From: DATDIC01 sp963777625
GTDB taxonomy: Bacteria; Pseudomonadota; Alphaproteobacteria; Acetobacterales; Acetobacteraceae
Direction: 5' to 3'
Length of the DNA: 64,000 nucleotides
Assembly: GCA_963777625.1 (NCBI GenBank)
Contig: CAVZRO010000006.1
Span: 258,634 to 322,633 of the forward strand
A program made the position numbers and the translations under genes. The first letter of the stretch is position 1; every line of letters starts with the position of its first letter. Below the pieces are notes generated by a model. The model did no database searches, was not told the origin of the DNA, and saw only the letters and a list, made by a program, of their open reading frames with translations. Positions 9,122-17,889 of this stretch are shown in pieces.

Positions 9122-10561
9122 ATGCCGGGCACAACCTGCATCCGCAACGCCGCTTGCATCATCGCGTGGGATGCGGCGAATCGCCGCCACGCCTACCTGA
9201 TGGACGGCGACGTCGCGTTTGCCGGCGACTCGGTCAGCTACGTGGGCAAGCATTACGGCGGCCCCGCCGATACGACCATCGATGGCGGCGCACTGATGGT
9301 GATGCCGGGTCTGATCGACCTGCATTCACATCCAAGCACCGAGCCGTTCTATCGCGGTGTGCGCGAGGAGCATGGGCGGCCGGAGATGTATATGAGCGGG
9401 CTGTACGAGCGCTCCATCGCGTTCCAGCCGGATCTTGCCGGGCGTCAGGCCGGAAAACAGGTTGCCTATTGCGAGATGCTGCTGTCCGGCGTCACCAGCG
9501 TAGCGGACCTGTCCGGCAATGACGAAGGCTGGATCGAGCTTGCCGGGCAAAGCGGGCTGCGCGTGTTCCTTGCGCCGGGCTTCGCATCGGCGCGCTGGTA
9601 TATGGATAACGGCTGGCAACTCAAATACCGCTGGGATGAAGCGGCTGGGCGGCGAGGCTTTGACGCAGCGCTTCGGCTGATCGAGCAAGCCGGCAAGCAT
9701 GCCAGCGGGCGTCTGTCCGGAATCGTGTGTCCGGCCCAGATCGACACGTGTGCTCCCGATCTGCTGCGTGACAGTTTCGCCGCCGCCGAGGAACGCGATC
9801 TGCCGCTGACAGTACATTGCGCGCAGAGCGTCAACGAGTTCAACGAGATGGTCAGCCGCCACGGCAAGTCGCCGATTCAGTTCGCGCGCGACCTTGGCAT
9901 ATTGTCGCCGCGCACCATCCTGGGCCACGCGATCTTCATCGACGAGCATTCCTGGGTGCGGTGGCACACGCGCACCGACCTGAATACCCTGAGCGAGACC
10001 GGCACCTGCGTCGCGCATTGCCCGTCACCGTTCGCCCGTTACGGCCACACGCTGGAAGATTTCGGGCGTTATCGCCGTGCCAACGTGACGCTGGGGCTGG
10101 GCACCGACGTGGCGCCGCATAACCTGATCGAGGAGATGCGGCTGGCGGCGATCCTGGCGCGGGTCGCGGCACGCGATATCACCACCACCAGCACCGCGGA
10201 GCTGTTCCATGCCGCGACGGCCGGCGGCGCGGATGCGCTGGGCCGGGCGGATATCGGGCGGCTTGCGCCCGGGATGAAGGCCGATCTCGTGTTGGTCGAT
10301 CTCGCCAACCGATGGATGATGCCGGCGCGCGATCCACTGCGCTCTTTGGTTTACACGGCGGCGGACCGGGCGGTGCAGTCGGTGTATGTGCACGGCGCGA
10401 AGGTGGTGGAAAACGGCCGCGTGCTGACGATGGACCATGCCGGCGCGCTGGCGGCGGTGGTGGAAGGCCAACAGCGCATGCTGCGTGATGCGCCGTCGCG
10501 CGACTGGGCCGGCAGGCAGGCCGAGGATATCGTACCGCCGAGCCTGCCGCGCTGGGAGTGA
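9122..10561 (+). CDS. Metal-dependent amidohydrolase (cytosine deaminase/chlorohydrolase type)
   Basis: A 479-aa TIM-barrel hydrolase. Metal ligands are visible in order: LIDLHSHPS (H-x-H, strand 1), LTVHCAQS (His, strand 5), ILGHAIF (His, strand 6) and LGLGTDVAPHN (catalytic Asp, strand 8). C-terminal GRLAPGMKADLVLVDL is the usual closing beta-sandwich of TrzN/AtzA/SsnA-like deaminases. GGAGGA lies 5 bases before the ATG at 9122. It is divergent from the solute-binding gene with only 84 bases between starts, so shared regulation is likely. It probably deaminates or dehalogenates a nitrogen heterocycle or nucleobase-like compound; the exact substrate is not readable. Confidence 0.85.
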   Translation: MPGTTCIRNAACIIAWDAANRRHAYLMDGDVAFAGDSVSYVGKHYGGPADTTIDGGALMVMPGLIDLHSHPSTEPFYRGVREEHGRPEMYMSGLYERSIAFQPDLAGRQAGKQVAYCEMLLSGVTSVADLSGNDEGWIELAGQSGLRVFLAPGFASARWYMDNGWQLKYRWDEAAGRRGFDAALRLIEQAGKHASGRLSGIVCPAQIDTCAPDLLRDSFAAAEERDLPLTVHCAQSVNEFNEMVSRHGKSPIQFARDLGILSPRTILGHAIFIDEHSWVRWHTRTDLNTLSETGTCVAHCPSPFARYGHTLEDFGRYRRANVTLGLGTDVAPHNLIEEMRLAAILARVAARDITTTSTAELFHAATAGGADALGRADIGRLAPGMKADLVLVDLANRWMMPARDPLRSLVYTAADRAVQSVYVHGAKVVENGRVLTMDHAGALAAVVEGQQRMLRDAPSRDWAGRQAEDIVPPSLPRWE

Positions 10562-10567
10562 TCCGCC

Positions 10568-10882
10568 CTAAAAGCCGAGCGACTTGATGACCGCGGCCTT
10601 CACCTCCGGCGGCTGACCCTCTACCGCGGCCAAGATCCGCCGAAGCTGGTCGCGCAGGTCATAGACCTGGTCGAGCAGCGACAAGACCAGCGGGATGGCA
10701 TCCTCGCTGACATCCATCCCCCAGCGCAGATCGCGGATCAGACGCACGCGGGCGACGTCGATCTCGTGAAATTCCCAGTCCTCGCCGGCTGGATCGGGCT
10801 GCACCCAGCCGCGGTCAATCCAGCTCGTCAGCTCGATAGTTTCGAGATGGCCGATCAGGGAAATCACCGCCTGCAGCCGCAT
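10568..10882 (-). CDS. cbpM: Chaperone modulator CbpM
   Basis: A 104-aa MerR-like helical protein that binds and inhibits the J-domain of CbpA. It shows the family pattern of a winged-helix start (ISLIGHLETIELTSWIDRGWVQP), a central LRWGMDVSEDAIPLVLSLLD block and a C-terminal coiled coil (DLRDQLRRILAAVEG). Its ATG overlaps the stop of cbpA by one base in the form TGATG, so the two are translationally coupled. Partner and order agree with the usual cbpA-cbpM operon. Confidence 0.9.
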   Translation of the reverse strand: MRLQAVISLIGHLETIELTSWIDRGWVQPDPAGEDWEFHEIDVARVRLIRDLRWGMDVSEDAIPLVLSLLDQVYDLRDQLRRILAAVEGQPPEVKAAVIKSLGF

Positions 10883-11808
10883 CAGCCGCTCTCCATCCCG
10901 GAACGCGGATTGAATGGGTGGCCCGGTTTCCAGGTTTTCAGGAATTCCGCCAGCTCGGGTTCGCTGCCAGGCGGCAGCACCACCTTCAGCTCCACATACT
11001 GATGACCGTGCCCGCCGACGCCGCGCCCGCGCAGGCGCAGGCGTGTGCCCGTGCCGGACCCGGCGGGAATGGTAAGCCGCACAGGGCCCTTGATGGTGGG
11101 CGTTTCCAGCACGGTGCCGAGCACGGCTTCCTGGATGGTGACCGGAAGCTCGACGATAATGTCGTCGCCGTCGCGACGGAACAGCGGATGCGGGGCGATG
11201 GTGATCTCCACGAGCGCGTCGCCGGGCGGGCCTTCGCCGATGCCCGGCATGCCCTGGCCCTTGAGCCGCAGCACGTGGCCGTCGCGCACACCGGGCGGGA
11301 TACGGACATCCAGCGTGCGGCCGTCCGGCAGTGTAATGCGGCGCGTGGTGCCGTTGACCGCATCGAGAAAGCTGATGGTCAGGCCGTACTGCGCGTCTTG
11401 CCCACGCAAGTTGAAACGCCTTCCACTGCCGCCACCCGGGGTGAAGTTGCCGCCAAAGGCTTGCGACAGGATGCTTTCCAGGTCCTCGGGGTCGATTTCG
11501 CGCGCGCCGGGGCTGGCGCGGTATTTCCGCTGCCCGCCGCCAGCGGCGAAGTCCCGATAGAACGGGTGCTCCGGCGGTTTCTCGTTACCGGCGGCGTCGA
11601 TTTCCCCGCGGTCGTAGCGGGCGCGCTTCTCCGGGTCCGACAGCACATCGTTGGCGGCGTTGATCTGCTTGAAGCGCTCTGCGGCCTCGGGCTTGCCGGG
11701 ATTGAGATCGGGATGGTGGCGCTTGGCGAGCTTGCGGTAGGCGGCGCGGATCTCCGCCTCTGTCGCGGTGGGCTTTACGCCCAGGATGTCGTACGGGTTA
11801 TCGGCCAT
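10882..11808 (-). CDS. cbpA: DnaJ-type co-chaperone CbpA
   Basis: A 308-aa Hsp40 of the CbpA class. The N-terminal J-domain spans residues 4-70 with the H-P-D motif in AKRHHPDLNPGK. A short Gly-rich linker follows (GGNFTPGGGSGRR), then the double beta-barrel C-terminal peptide-binding domain (about 125-300) with PGVRDGHVLRLKGQGMPG. There is no Cys-rich zinc-finger region, which separates CbpA from DnaJ. It acts with DnaK in the cytoplasm and is probably held in check by CbpM, encoded directly downstream with a one-base overlap. Confidence 0.92.
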   Translation of the reverse strand: MADNPYDILGVKPTATEAEIRAAYRKLAKRHHPDLNPGKPEAAERFKQINAANDVLSDPEKRARYDRGEIDAAGNEKPPEHPFYRDFAAGGGQRKYRASPGAREIDPEDLESILSQAFGGNFTPGGGSGRRFNLRGQDAQYGLTISFLDAVNGTTRRITLPDGRTLDVRIPPGVRDGHVLRLKGQGMPGIGEGPPGDALVEITIAPHPLFRRDGDDIIVELPVTIQEAVLGTVLETPTIKGPVRLTIPAGSGTGTRLRLRGRGVGGHGHQYVELKVVLPPGSEPELAEFLKTWKPGHPFNPRSGMESG

Positions 11809-11814
11809 CGTGGG

Positions 11815-12612
11815 TCAGGTGCCGGTCCAGACCGGCTGGCGCTTGTCAAGAAACGCATCGATCCCTTCGGCGGCATCGCGGGCGAGCATGTTGCGGGTCA
11901 TCACGTCGGCCGTGTAGCGATAGGCAGCCTCCAGGTCCATCTCGCCCTGCCGGTAGAAGGCTTCCTTGCCGATCGCCACCGTCAGCGGGCTTTTTCCGGC
12001 GATTTGCGCGGCGAGGTCGCCGACCGCGCTATCCAGCTCGGATTCCGCGACGACACGATTGACCAGGCCCAGCTCGCGCGCTCGGGCGGCGTCGATCAGG
12101 TCGCCGGTGAGCAGCATTTCGAGGGCGGGCTTGCGGCCGACGGCGCGGCTGAGCGCCACCATCGGCGTGGAGCAGAACAGGCCGATATTCACGCCCGGCG
12201 TGGCGAAGCGGGCTGTATCAGCAGCGACCGCGAGGTCGCAGGTGGCGACGAGCTGGCAGCCAGCCGCGGTGGCGACGCCGTGCACGCGGGCGATTACCGG
12301 CTTGGGCAGGCGGACGATGCGCAGCATCAGGCGCGAGCAGGCGGCGAACGTCTCTTCGTAGGCGGCGCGGCTGGGATCGGCGCGCATTTCCCGCAGGTCG
12401 TGGCCGGCACAGAAAGCGGGGCCGGCGCCTGCCAGCACGATGACCCTGACGGCGGGATCGTCGCCGATGGCCGCCAGCTCCTGGTCCAGCGCCGCCATCA
12501 GGCTGAGCGAGAGGGCGTTGCGGGCGCGCGGGCGGTTGAGCGTGAGCCAGGCGACGCCGTCGCGGTCGGTGCGGCGCAGCACGGGCTCGGTCGCCAGGGC
12601 GGGGGCATTCAT
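11815..12612 (-). CDS. Enoyl-CoA hydratase/isomerase (crotonase) family protein
   Basis: A 265-aa crotonase-fold enzyme. The CoA-binding and oxyanion-hole segments are visible: RPRARNALSLSLMAAL near residue 23 and LAGAGPAFCAGHDLREM near 60, then the second oxyanion glycines around VHGVATAAGCQLVATCDLAVA. The C-terminus EGIDAFLDKRQPVW is the typical tail. Catalytic Glu positions could not be assigned with certainty, so hydratase versus isomerase or another acyl-CoA reaction remains open. It ends six bases upstream of cbpA on the same strand. The thioesterase gene on the other strand starts 67 bases away and is also acyl-CoA related. Confidence 0.88.
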   Translation of the reverse strand: MNAPALATEPVLRRTDRDGVAWLTLNRPRARNALSLSLMAALDQELAAIGDDPAVRVIVLAGAGPAFCAGHDLREMRADPSRAAYEETFAACSRLMLRIVRLPKPVIARVHGVATAAGCQLVATCDLAVAADTARFATPGVNIGLFCSTPMVALSRAVGRKPALEMLLTGDLIDAARARELGLVNRVVAESELDSAVGDLAAQIAGKSPLTVAIGKEAFYRQGEMDLEAAYRYTADVMTRNMLARDAAEGIDAFLDKRQPVWTGT

Positions 12613-12679
12613 GGCATGATCTCCGGACGGGCCTTATGATTGGCCCAGGCGATGGACATTCCAAGACGCGAGAGGACGG

Positions 12680-13069
12680 ATGGTGGAGTCCGACGGCGAA
12701 CCGCGGGGACGGCTGGAGCTGCGGATGATCGCCATGCCGGCCGACACCAACCCGGCCGGGGATATTTTCGGCGGCTGGATCATGTCGTTGATGGACCTGG
12801 CGGGGGGTATCAGCGCGCGGACCATCGCGAACGGGCGGGTGGCGACGGCGGCGGTTTCGAACCTTTCGTTCCTGCGGCCGGTGAAGGTGGGGGATGTGGT
12901 TTGCTGTTATGCGGAGTTGCGGCGGATCGGGCGGACCTCGATCACGCTGGGGGTGGAGGCGTGGGTGCTGCGGCAGGGGCAGGAGGAGCGGTTCAAGGTG
13001 ACGGCGGCGGAGTTCGTGATGGTGGCGGTGGATGAGGTGGGGCGGCCGAGGGTGGTGGAACCGTCGTGA
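12680..13069 (+). CDS. Acyl-CoA thioesterase, hotdog fold (YciA-like)
   Basis: A 129-aa hotdog-fold protein. The block NPAGDIFGGWIMSLMDLAGG (residues 28-47) is the signature of YciA/ACOT-type thioesterases, with the catalytic Asp in the central helix (LMDLAGG). The strand VSNLSFLRPVKVGDVV is the usual second signature. It hydrolyses acyl-CoA to free acid and CoA in the cytoplasm. The coding sequence is strikingly G-rich at third positions near its end. It is divergent from the enoyl-CoA hydratase gene. Confidence 0.88.
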   Translation: MVESDGEPRGRLELRMIAMPADTNPAGDIFGGWIMSLMDLAGGISARTIANGRVATAAVSNLSFLRPVKVGDVVCCYAELRRIGRTSITLGVEAWVLRQGQEERFKVTAAEFVMVAVDEVGRPRVVEPS

Positions 13070-13113
13070 CGTTACAACCCTTGCGAAGCAATTACCGGCT
13101 GCCGGCGTCGAAC

Positions 13114-14151
13114 TCACACCCCTAGCGCGTCTAAGCTGTTATTTACGGTCTTAAGATCAACCGCAAATGATCTCATATGCAACATGCCTGAGTCATCGTT
13201 CGTAAAAGCGTCTGCATGATATCGAAGCCCCATGAGCTGGGCGAGTCGGTTGAAGCATGCATTCGCGTAATCGCGCGGCATTAGCTCATAGACGAGGGTT
13301 CTCTCCTGACAGAATCCGATGTTAGTAAGCGCCGCACCATGAGGAGCGACAATCACGTCCGCGTTACGGAACAAGTTTATCTGCTCGGAGATGCTGTACG
13401 ACCCTGGATCGACTATTTGGAAGCCCCGGCGTTCGAGCAGCGCGGACAATTCCTCCTCGTTATGTACTACCCGGTGCCCCCAACCTCGCCGGGTCAAATA
13501 GAGCCGTGGCCCCCCGATTTTCTCGTGTACAACTCTAGATTTCATCTTCTGAAATACACGCTTCGTGGTGATCGAGATTTCGAACGAGCTTCGGCCGGCG
13601 ATGAAATCGCTCACTTGCAGACGATGGAAGTGATAAGCCTTTTCGAGCATCACGGGGAACCGCGGATACTCTCGAAGTCCAAGCAGAAGGATCGCTTCCT
13701 CCTGCGCTGGGGTCAACGTCGGAAGCGCCAGGATTTGGGGATCGTCAGATTCGGTACCGATTAGTATTGCTGGAAGCGTCTGCACAGTCCAATGATAATA
13801 GTTTCGCCACGCTCGACTTAGAGGCTGGACGACAAGATCGGTCAATTCGCAGATTTCGACACGATCGGCCGGCGGTGCAGAAGCCAACAACTCGTTATCA
13901 GAAACGAGATAGCCTGTCTCTTTGATCGGTCGTCCTTCCGAGTAAACAAGCATTGTTGCGAAATTGCAGGTTACCTCGTGCAACACATAAGTGTTGAGTC
14001 GGGCCGCATGTGAGCGCTTTTGAAAAGAACGCCGCATTGGGAAAATGCGGGCCGAGGTCAACCGTGCATGGGGAGTTCCAGGGCGCGCTCTCCTGGACGG
14101 CGGTGATGGCCGTAGCACACTCCGAGATTGCCACCGGGCTATTGGAGCCAA
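13114..14151 (-). CDS. Glycosyltransferase family 61 (DUF563) protein, N-terminus probably frameshifted
   Basis: A GT61-type glycosyltransferase, probably for surface polysaccharide. The diagnostic blocks are RNYYHWTVQTLPAIL, PRLYLTRRG, and near the C-terminus FRNADVIVAPHGAALTN with the conserved H-G-A. The listed ORF reads poorly before about residue 39, whereas the overlapping frame from an ATG at 14191 (MLERLEPREVKVSVGS) looks like the true N-terminus and joins it if one T of the TTTT run at 14023-14026 is removed. The intact gene would then be 13114-14191 and overlap the end of the methyltransferase by 37 bases. Lower GC than the flanking genes suggests transfer. The acceptor is unknown. 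Confidence 0.75.
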   Translation of the reverse strand: MAPIARWQSRSVLRPSPPSRRARPGTPHARLTSARIFPMRRSFQKRSHAARLNTYVLHEVTCNFATMLVYSEGRPIKETGYLVSDNELLASAPPADRVEICELTDLVVQPLSRAWRNYYHWTVQTLPAILIGTESDDPQILALPTLTPAQEEAILLLGLREYPRFPVMLEKAYHFHRLQVSDFIAGRSSFEISITTKRVFQKMKSRVVHEKIGGPRLYLTRRGWGHRVVHNEEELSALLERRGFQIVDPGSYSISEQINLFRNADVIVAPHGAALTNIGFCQERTLVYELMPRDYANACFNRLAQLMGLRYHADAFTNDDSGMLHMRSFAVDLKTVNNSLDALGV

Positions 14152-14154
14152 CGC

Positions 14155-15735
14155 TCACCTTGACCTCGCGCGGCTCCAGTCGCTCCAACACAGCGATAAG
14201 GCATCCGTTGTGCCAGAAATCTTCTCCCCATAAATCGCAGGGTGGCTGCCATCTAAAGTCGTTCTGATTTCAGTCGATCCGACCTCCCGAGCCAATCCGG
14301 CAGCCATAAATAGGCGATACCCTTCCTGCACCTCTAGTGAATTCCAGTCATCCAAAATGTATATCGCGATATTCCGCATCGCCGGCAGTGCCACGGACAG
14401 CGCCTCAAGAACGACAGACGGCTTCGTCGGTCCATCGTAGAACACGACATCGAATGGCGCCGGCCATGTCGTATCGACTTCGTTAAACTGACGCTCGGCA
14501 AGGGTAACCGAAGCTCGCGACAAATCTACTGCTGCGATATTCCGTTCAAAGCCGGTTCGAGTGTATCTCTGATCGGAATAATTATCGACGCCCAAGGCCG
14601 TAATGCGATTGGCGTGAAGCGCTGAAGCCATCACCGATCCAGCGCCAACGCCCAGCTCAAGATAGTGGGGATCCTCGAAGTGCTGAAAGAGTAGATTCAT
14701 AAAGACGCGGAATGATCTGCCAGATAGTCCAGGCATTAACAGGAATGGCGCTTGGGTGTCGTCAGACATGCAGATCGCCGACGAAAGGGCAGCCAAGCAT
14801 GCTTGGCTGGGGCTGTGCGACCAATCTCCACGGAACGATACTTTCAGCATCCCGCGCTCAGCCGCACCATCCTCGGCTTCCGGAAGCAGGGGTTGGAGCG
14901 GGCGCCCCGACGCCACATCAGTTGTGTGCGCTGCGCTTGACGCGATACGATTCGTCTGATCGAGGACATCAGTTGAAGCTATAGCTGCCGGCCCCTCTTC
15001 ACCGGTGGCCAAACGATCGATTTCAGGTATATCCGATCTGTTTGGCGCTCCGAGATAGCAGTGCAAGACATATTGGAAGGATCCTGCGCGGCGACCATAT
15101 TCTGTGTGATCGATAGAGAGAGCTTTTAGCGCGGGAGTCACGACCTTCAGAAAGGCATTTGTCGCATCTGATTGGAAGGCGCGCCCATAAGCCTCGCGGA
15201 CCGAAAGACCTACTTCTCGCACAGCACGCATGACCGACGTAAGATTGAACCAGCGCAAATGTCCTACATCCAGGAGACCCGATGTTTCATAGCCCCAGGC
15301 CCCTCGAAACAAGCGCGCAATTATGCTCCAGTGTTCAATGTTCGGAACGCAAATAAGCACGACACCGCCAGGCCGCAGCAATTTCCGGTGCGCGCGCAGG
15401 GTCGCAATCGGATTCTGGAGATGCTGCAGAACATCGCCATAGACGATACAGTCCAGATCGCAACCGGGGCTGAACGGCCAGGGCTCCAGCTCAACATCCG
15501 CGATCGCCACTTCATCCATGCGAGTCCGCGCGATGATGGCAGCCTTCGCATCCCGCTCTATGCCAAACAGGCGGGCGCGCGCGTTCAGTTTTCGATAGGC
15601 TGCGCCTAACGCACCCGTACCACATCCCACATCTAGTATCGCCGCTGCATCAAGCGGAATGCGCGCAAGTAAGTCGTGATTGCACACCTCCGGCTCAGAC
15701 GACACAGCTAACGTGGTTTCTTCAAATATAGTCAT
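14155..15735 (-). CDS. Two-domain class I SAM-dependent methyltransferase
   Basis: A 526-aa protein with two Rossmann-like methyltransferase domains. Domain 1 (about 20-220) has AAILDVGCGTGALGAAY as the SAM motif I, IVYGDVLQHLQNP as motif II and LLRPGGVVLICVPN as motif III. After a linker, domain 2 (about 320-510) has YLELGVGAGSVMASAL as motif I and DVVFYDGPTKPSVVLEAL then ILDDWNSLEVQEGY. Domain 2 is clearly related to the broken gene immediately upstream (15885-16542). Gene order with a GT61 enzyme suggests methylation of a glycan or its precursor. Codon use and GC are below those of neighbouring housekeeping genes. Confidence 0.8.
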   Translation of the reverse strand: MTIFEETTLAVSSEPEVCNHDLLARIPLDAAAILDVGCGTGALGAAYRKLNARARLFGIERDAKAAIIARTRMDEVAIADVELEPWPFSPGCDLDCIVYGDVLQHLQNPIATLRAHRKLLRPGGVVLICVPNIEHWSIIARLFRGAWGYETSGLLDVGHLRWFNLTSVMRAVREVGLSVREAYGRAFQSDATNAFLKVVTPALKALSIDHTEYGRRAGSFQYVLHCYLGAPNRSDIPEIDRLATGEEGPAAIASTDVLDQTNRIASSAAHTTDVASGRPLQPLLPEAEDGAAERGMLKVSFRGDWSHSPSQACLAALSSAICMSDDTQAPFLLMPGLSGRSFRVFMNLLFQHFEDPHYLELGVGAGSVMASALHANRITALGVDNYSDQRYTRTGFERNIAAVDLSRASVTLAERQFNEVDTTWPAPFDVVFYDGPTKPSVVLEALSVALPAMRNIAIYILDDWNSLEVQEGYRLFMAAGLAREVGSTEIRTTLDGSHPAIYGEKISGTTDALSLCWSDWSRARSR

Positions 15736-15884
15736 CGGTTAAACCGATAATTGTGTTGCGGTTCATCATTAGCCCCGAACCATCCCCTGGGCGCGTCAAA
15801 TACACATTGCCTGCCCGAAGCAGCCGGTTCCAGCTAGGAGACACTCACGGCCGAACATCCGATTTGGTAATCGCCGCGATGAAG

Positions 15885-16542
15885 TTACCCGTTGTGCCAA
15901 TCACTTTCGGCACCGACCAGGGGACCGTGCGTATCATCCAGAGTTGTCCGAATCTCGGCCATATAGTCGATCGTTACGCCAGCCTCCTTGATAGAGGCCA
16001 TTGTTCCTTGTCGGACCTGAGGCCAGTTCCAGTCGTCTATGATAAGCACACATCGATTATCGAGAGCGGGCAAAGCAAGCGCAAGACCATCGCGATGGTC
16101 TTGTAACGTATGCGGACCATCGAACAAATAGACATTAAATTTACCGAGGGTTCCAAAGTTCACATTCCGGTAGTCGTCCTCAAGAAAACTCACCTGCGAA
16201 TCTGCCGCTTTGAAATCGGGATAAATTCGTCAAGAACTGGGCGACGGGGCCGCCAAACTGACTCCAATTATCAATTGCAAGAGCACGAACCTTGTTGCCA
16301 TGAATAGCGGAACACAAAGTAGAGCCCATCCAGGTTCCGACTTCCAGGTATCGCGCGTCCTCAATGGATGCGATGAGGTTATTGATAAACAACCTATATT
16401 TGCGACCCGACATGCCCTGAAGGGCGAGAACCTCCATTGGCAACTTGCCATCGTTGGCAATTGCGCGCTGCAAGGCCCCTCTCACCTTCGCAATCAAAGG
16501 GTTTTCGGCAGTGTGGTTGAACGTCGCGATCGAATCGAGCAT
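15885..16542 (-). pseudogene. Frameshifted class I methyltransferase, paralogue of the neighbour's second domain
   Basis: Two adjacent minus-strand frames make one protein. The first, from an ATG at 16542, runs MLDSIATFNHTAENP to NLSRF and carries the SAM motif YLEVGTWMGSTLCSAIHGN. The second continues SFLEDDYRNVNFGT with VYLFDGPHT and LIIDDWNWPQVRQG. Removing one T from the TTT run at 16213-16215 (minus strand) joins them as SRFKAADSQVSFLEDDYR. The product aligns block by block with residues about 320-510 of the two-domain methyltransferase (ELGVGAGSVM / EVGTWMGST; FYDGPTKP / LFDGPHTL; LDDWNS / IDDWNW; EIRTTLD in both). It is either a recent pseudogene or an indel error. An upstream in-frame extension to 16644 contains a C-x2-C. 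Confidence 0.7.
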
Positions 16543-16871
16543 AGCCAGCCCCTTTGATGGTACGCACGTCACGCGAAAACAGCCAGTCCCAACATGAACA
16601 TCGTCGCTGCGGCAATACCGGCACCGGGAGTTAGCCTGGATCATCCCTGAAGTCCATAGCTCACTCTTGCTTCCATCGGGAAGTATTTCGTGGAGTTTTT
16701 CCTACCCTTTCTCTGCCCGTCGCAGGATAATATCAGATATGTGAACTCCTGCCTACCAAAGCTTGTAGCTAGCGCGACCGCATCGTGGAGATCGACATGC
16801 AGCACACTCCCGGACCCTACGCTATCCTGGAAATCATCACTCCCCGCTTATCACGGACATATCCGTGTCGA

Positions 16872-17888
16872 ATGGCGGCGGGCCTTTTGATTATACTTAT
16901 GGGGTCATCGGCTCTCGCGCAGCAACCTCAAGTTCGCACGGCTGGTGACGATCAGACCAACTTGAGTAGCCTGTTGTCACACACGACATCGCCGACAATC
17001 TGGATGGGCGGCAGTAGCGGACCCGATCACGGCTATCCCAGCCTGCTGACGGATTATGGCGCCGCCTTGGTGAACTCTGGCACACGTGTCCTGAAAGTGT
17101 ACGCGACAGACCTCGCGTATGGTAACCCTGCAGAGGTCCGGCGTATACTCGAATTCTGTCGTGCAAATGGGCTGAAACTCGCGGCTGAAGGCTATCTAGT
17201 CTCAGCCTTTTCCCCATCCGAAGTCTCGGAAGGAGAGGCCCCCAAGGGGGAAATCGAGCAGCTTATTGCCCGGCTTCGAAGCATGAACGGCAGCTTAGAC
17301 TACTTCGAGTCGGATGAAACCTTGCTCAGGGCGCATACAATCTACAAGCATAATATTCGAGATGTCGTAGCCAACGCCGCCCGTGGCGCGCAAATATTGC
17401 GAAATGCCTTCCCCGGCATACAGATTGCCGATATCGAACCCTTTCCCATGGATCTGACGGAGCTACGTACGTTTCTCCAGGATTTCGCGCAGGAAGCCCA
17501 TCATCCGTTTGAAATCTACAACCCCGACATAGCGTGGAACTCCGAGTACGGTTCCACGATGTGGCTGGAGAAACTAAAGGATCTCTCCAAGCTAATCGGT
17601 AGCCTCCAGATGCGCCTTGCAATAATCTACAATGGAAATGACAAAAGATCATCTACCTCGCTGGATTGGACAAATCTTGCCGAACAGCGAATTGCAGAGG
17701 TTGAGGGGGATTCTTCCGTAACCGTAAACGATGGAATCATCCAGACCTGGGTTAAAATTCCTTCGAAGGTAGGCCCAGCCACGGAGCCGGGTACGATGCT
17801 CAATCTGACGACCGTGTACCGGTTCCCTTGCGCGTCTTTACAGAAGCGGTTACCTGGCGAGCCATGCGACTGCGTCAGCAAAGATTGA
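16872..17888 (+). CDS. Exported protein of unknown function
   Basis: About 338 aa from the ATG at 16872 (an in-frame ATG lies at 16785). The 16872 start gives a clear signal peptide, MAAGLLIILMGSSALAQQ, with Ala-x-Ala before the cleavage site, so it is preferred. The mature protein has alternating hydrophobic strands and helices (RVLKVYATDLAYG, LKLAAEGYLV, GIQIADIEPFP, MRLAIIYNGN) that resemble a TIM-barrel glycosidase-like fold, but no catalytic motif is certain. Three Cys lie near the end. It is divergent from the methyltransferase/GT61 genes and shares their lower GC, so it probably belongs to the same polysaccharide islet. Confidence 0.55.
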   Translation: MAAGLLIILMGSSALAQQPQVRTAGDDQTNLSSLLSHTTSPTIWMGGSSGPDHGYPSLLTDYGAALVNSGTRVLKVYATDLAYGNPAEVRRILEFCRANGLKLAAEGYLVSAFSPSEVSEGEAPKGEIEQLIARLRSMNGSLDYFESDETLLRAHTIYKHNIRDVVANAARGAQILRNAFPGIQIADIEPFPMDLTELRTFLQDFAQEAHHPFEIYNPDIAWNSEYGSTMWLEKLKDLSKLIGSLQMRLAIIYNGNDKRSSTSLDWTNLAEQRIAEVEGDSSVTVNDGIIQTWVKIPSKVGPATEPGTMLNLTTVYRFPCASLQKRLPGEPCDCVSKD

Positions 17889-17889
17889 C

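Noticed and set aside
10918..12639. A 573-codon plus-strand frame across cbpA and the crotonase gene
   Set aside because: It is the antisense shadow of two well-identified minus-strand genes and has no domain.
15753..16106. Plus-strand frame opposite the broken methyltransferase
   Set aside because: Both strands were compared; only the minus frames carry methyltransferase motifs.
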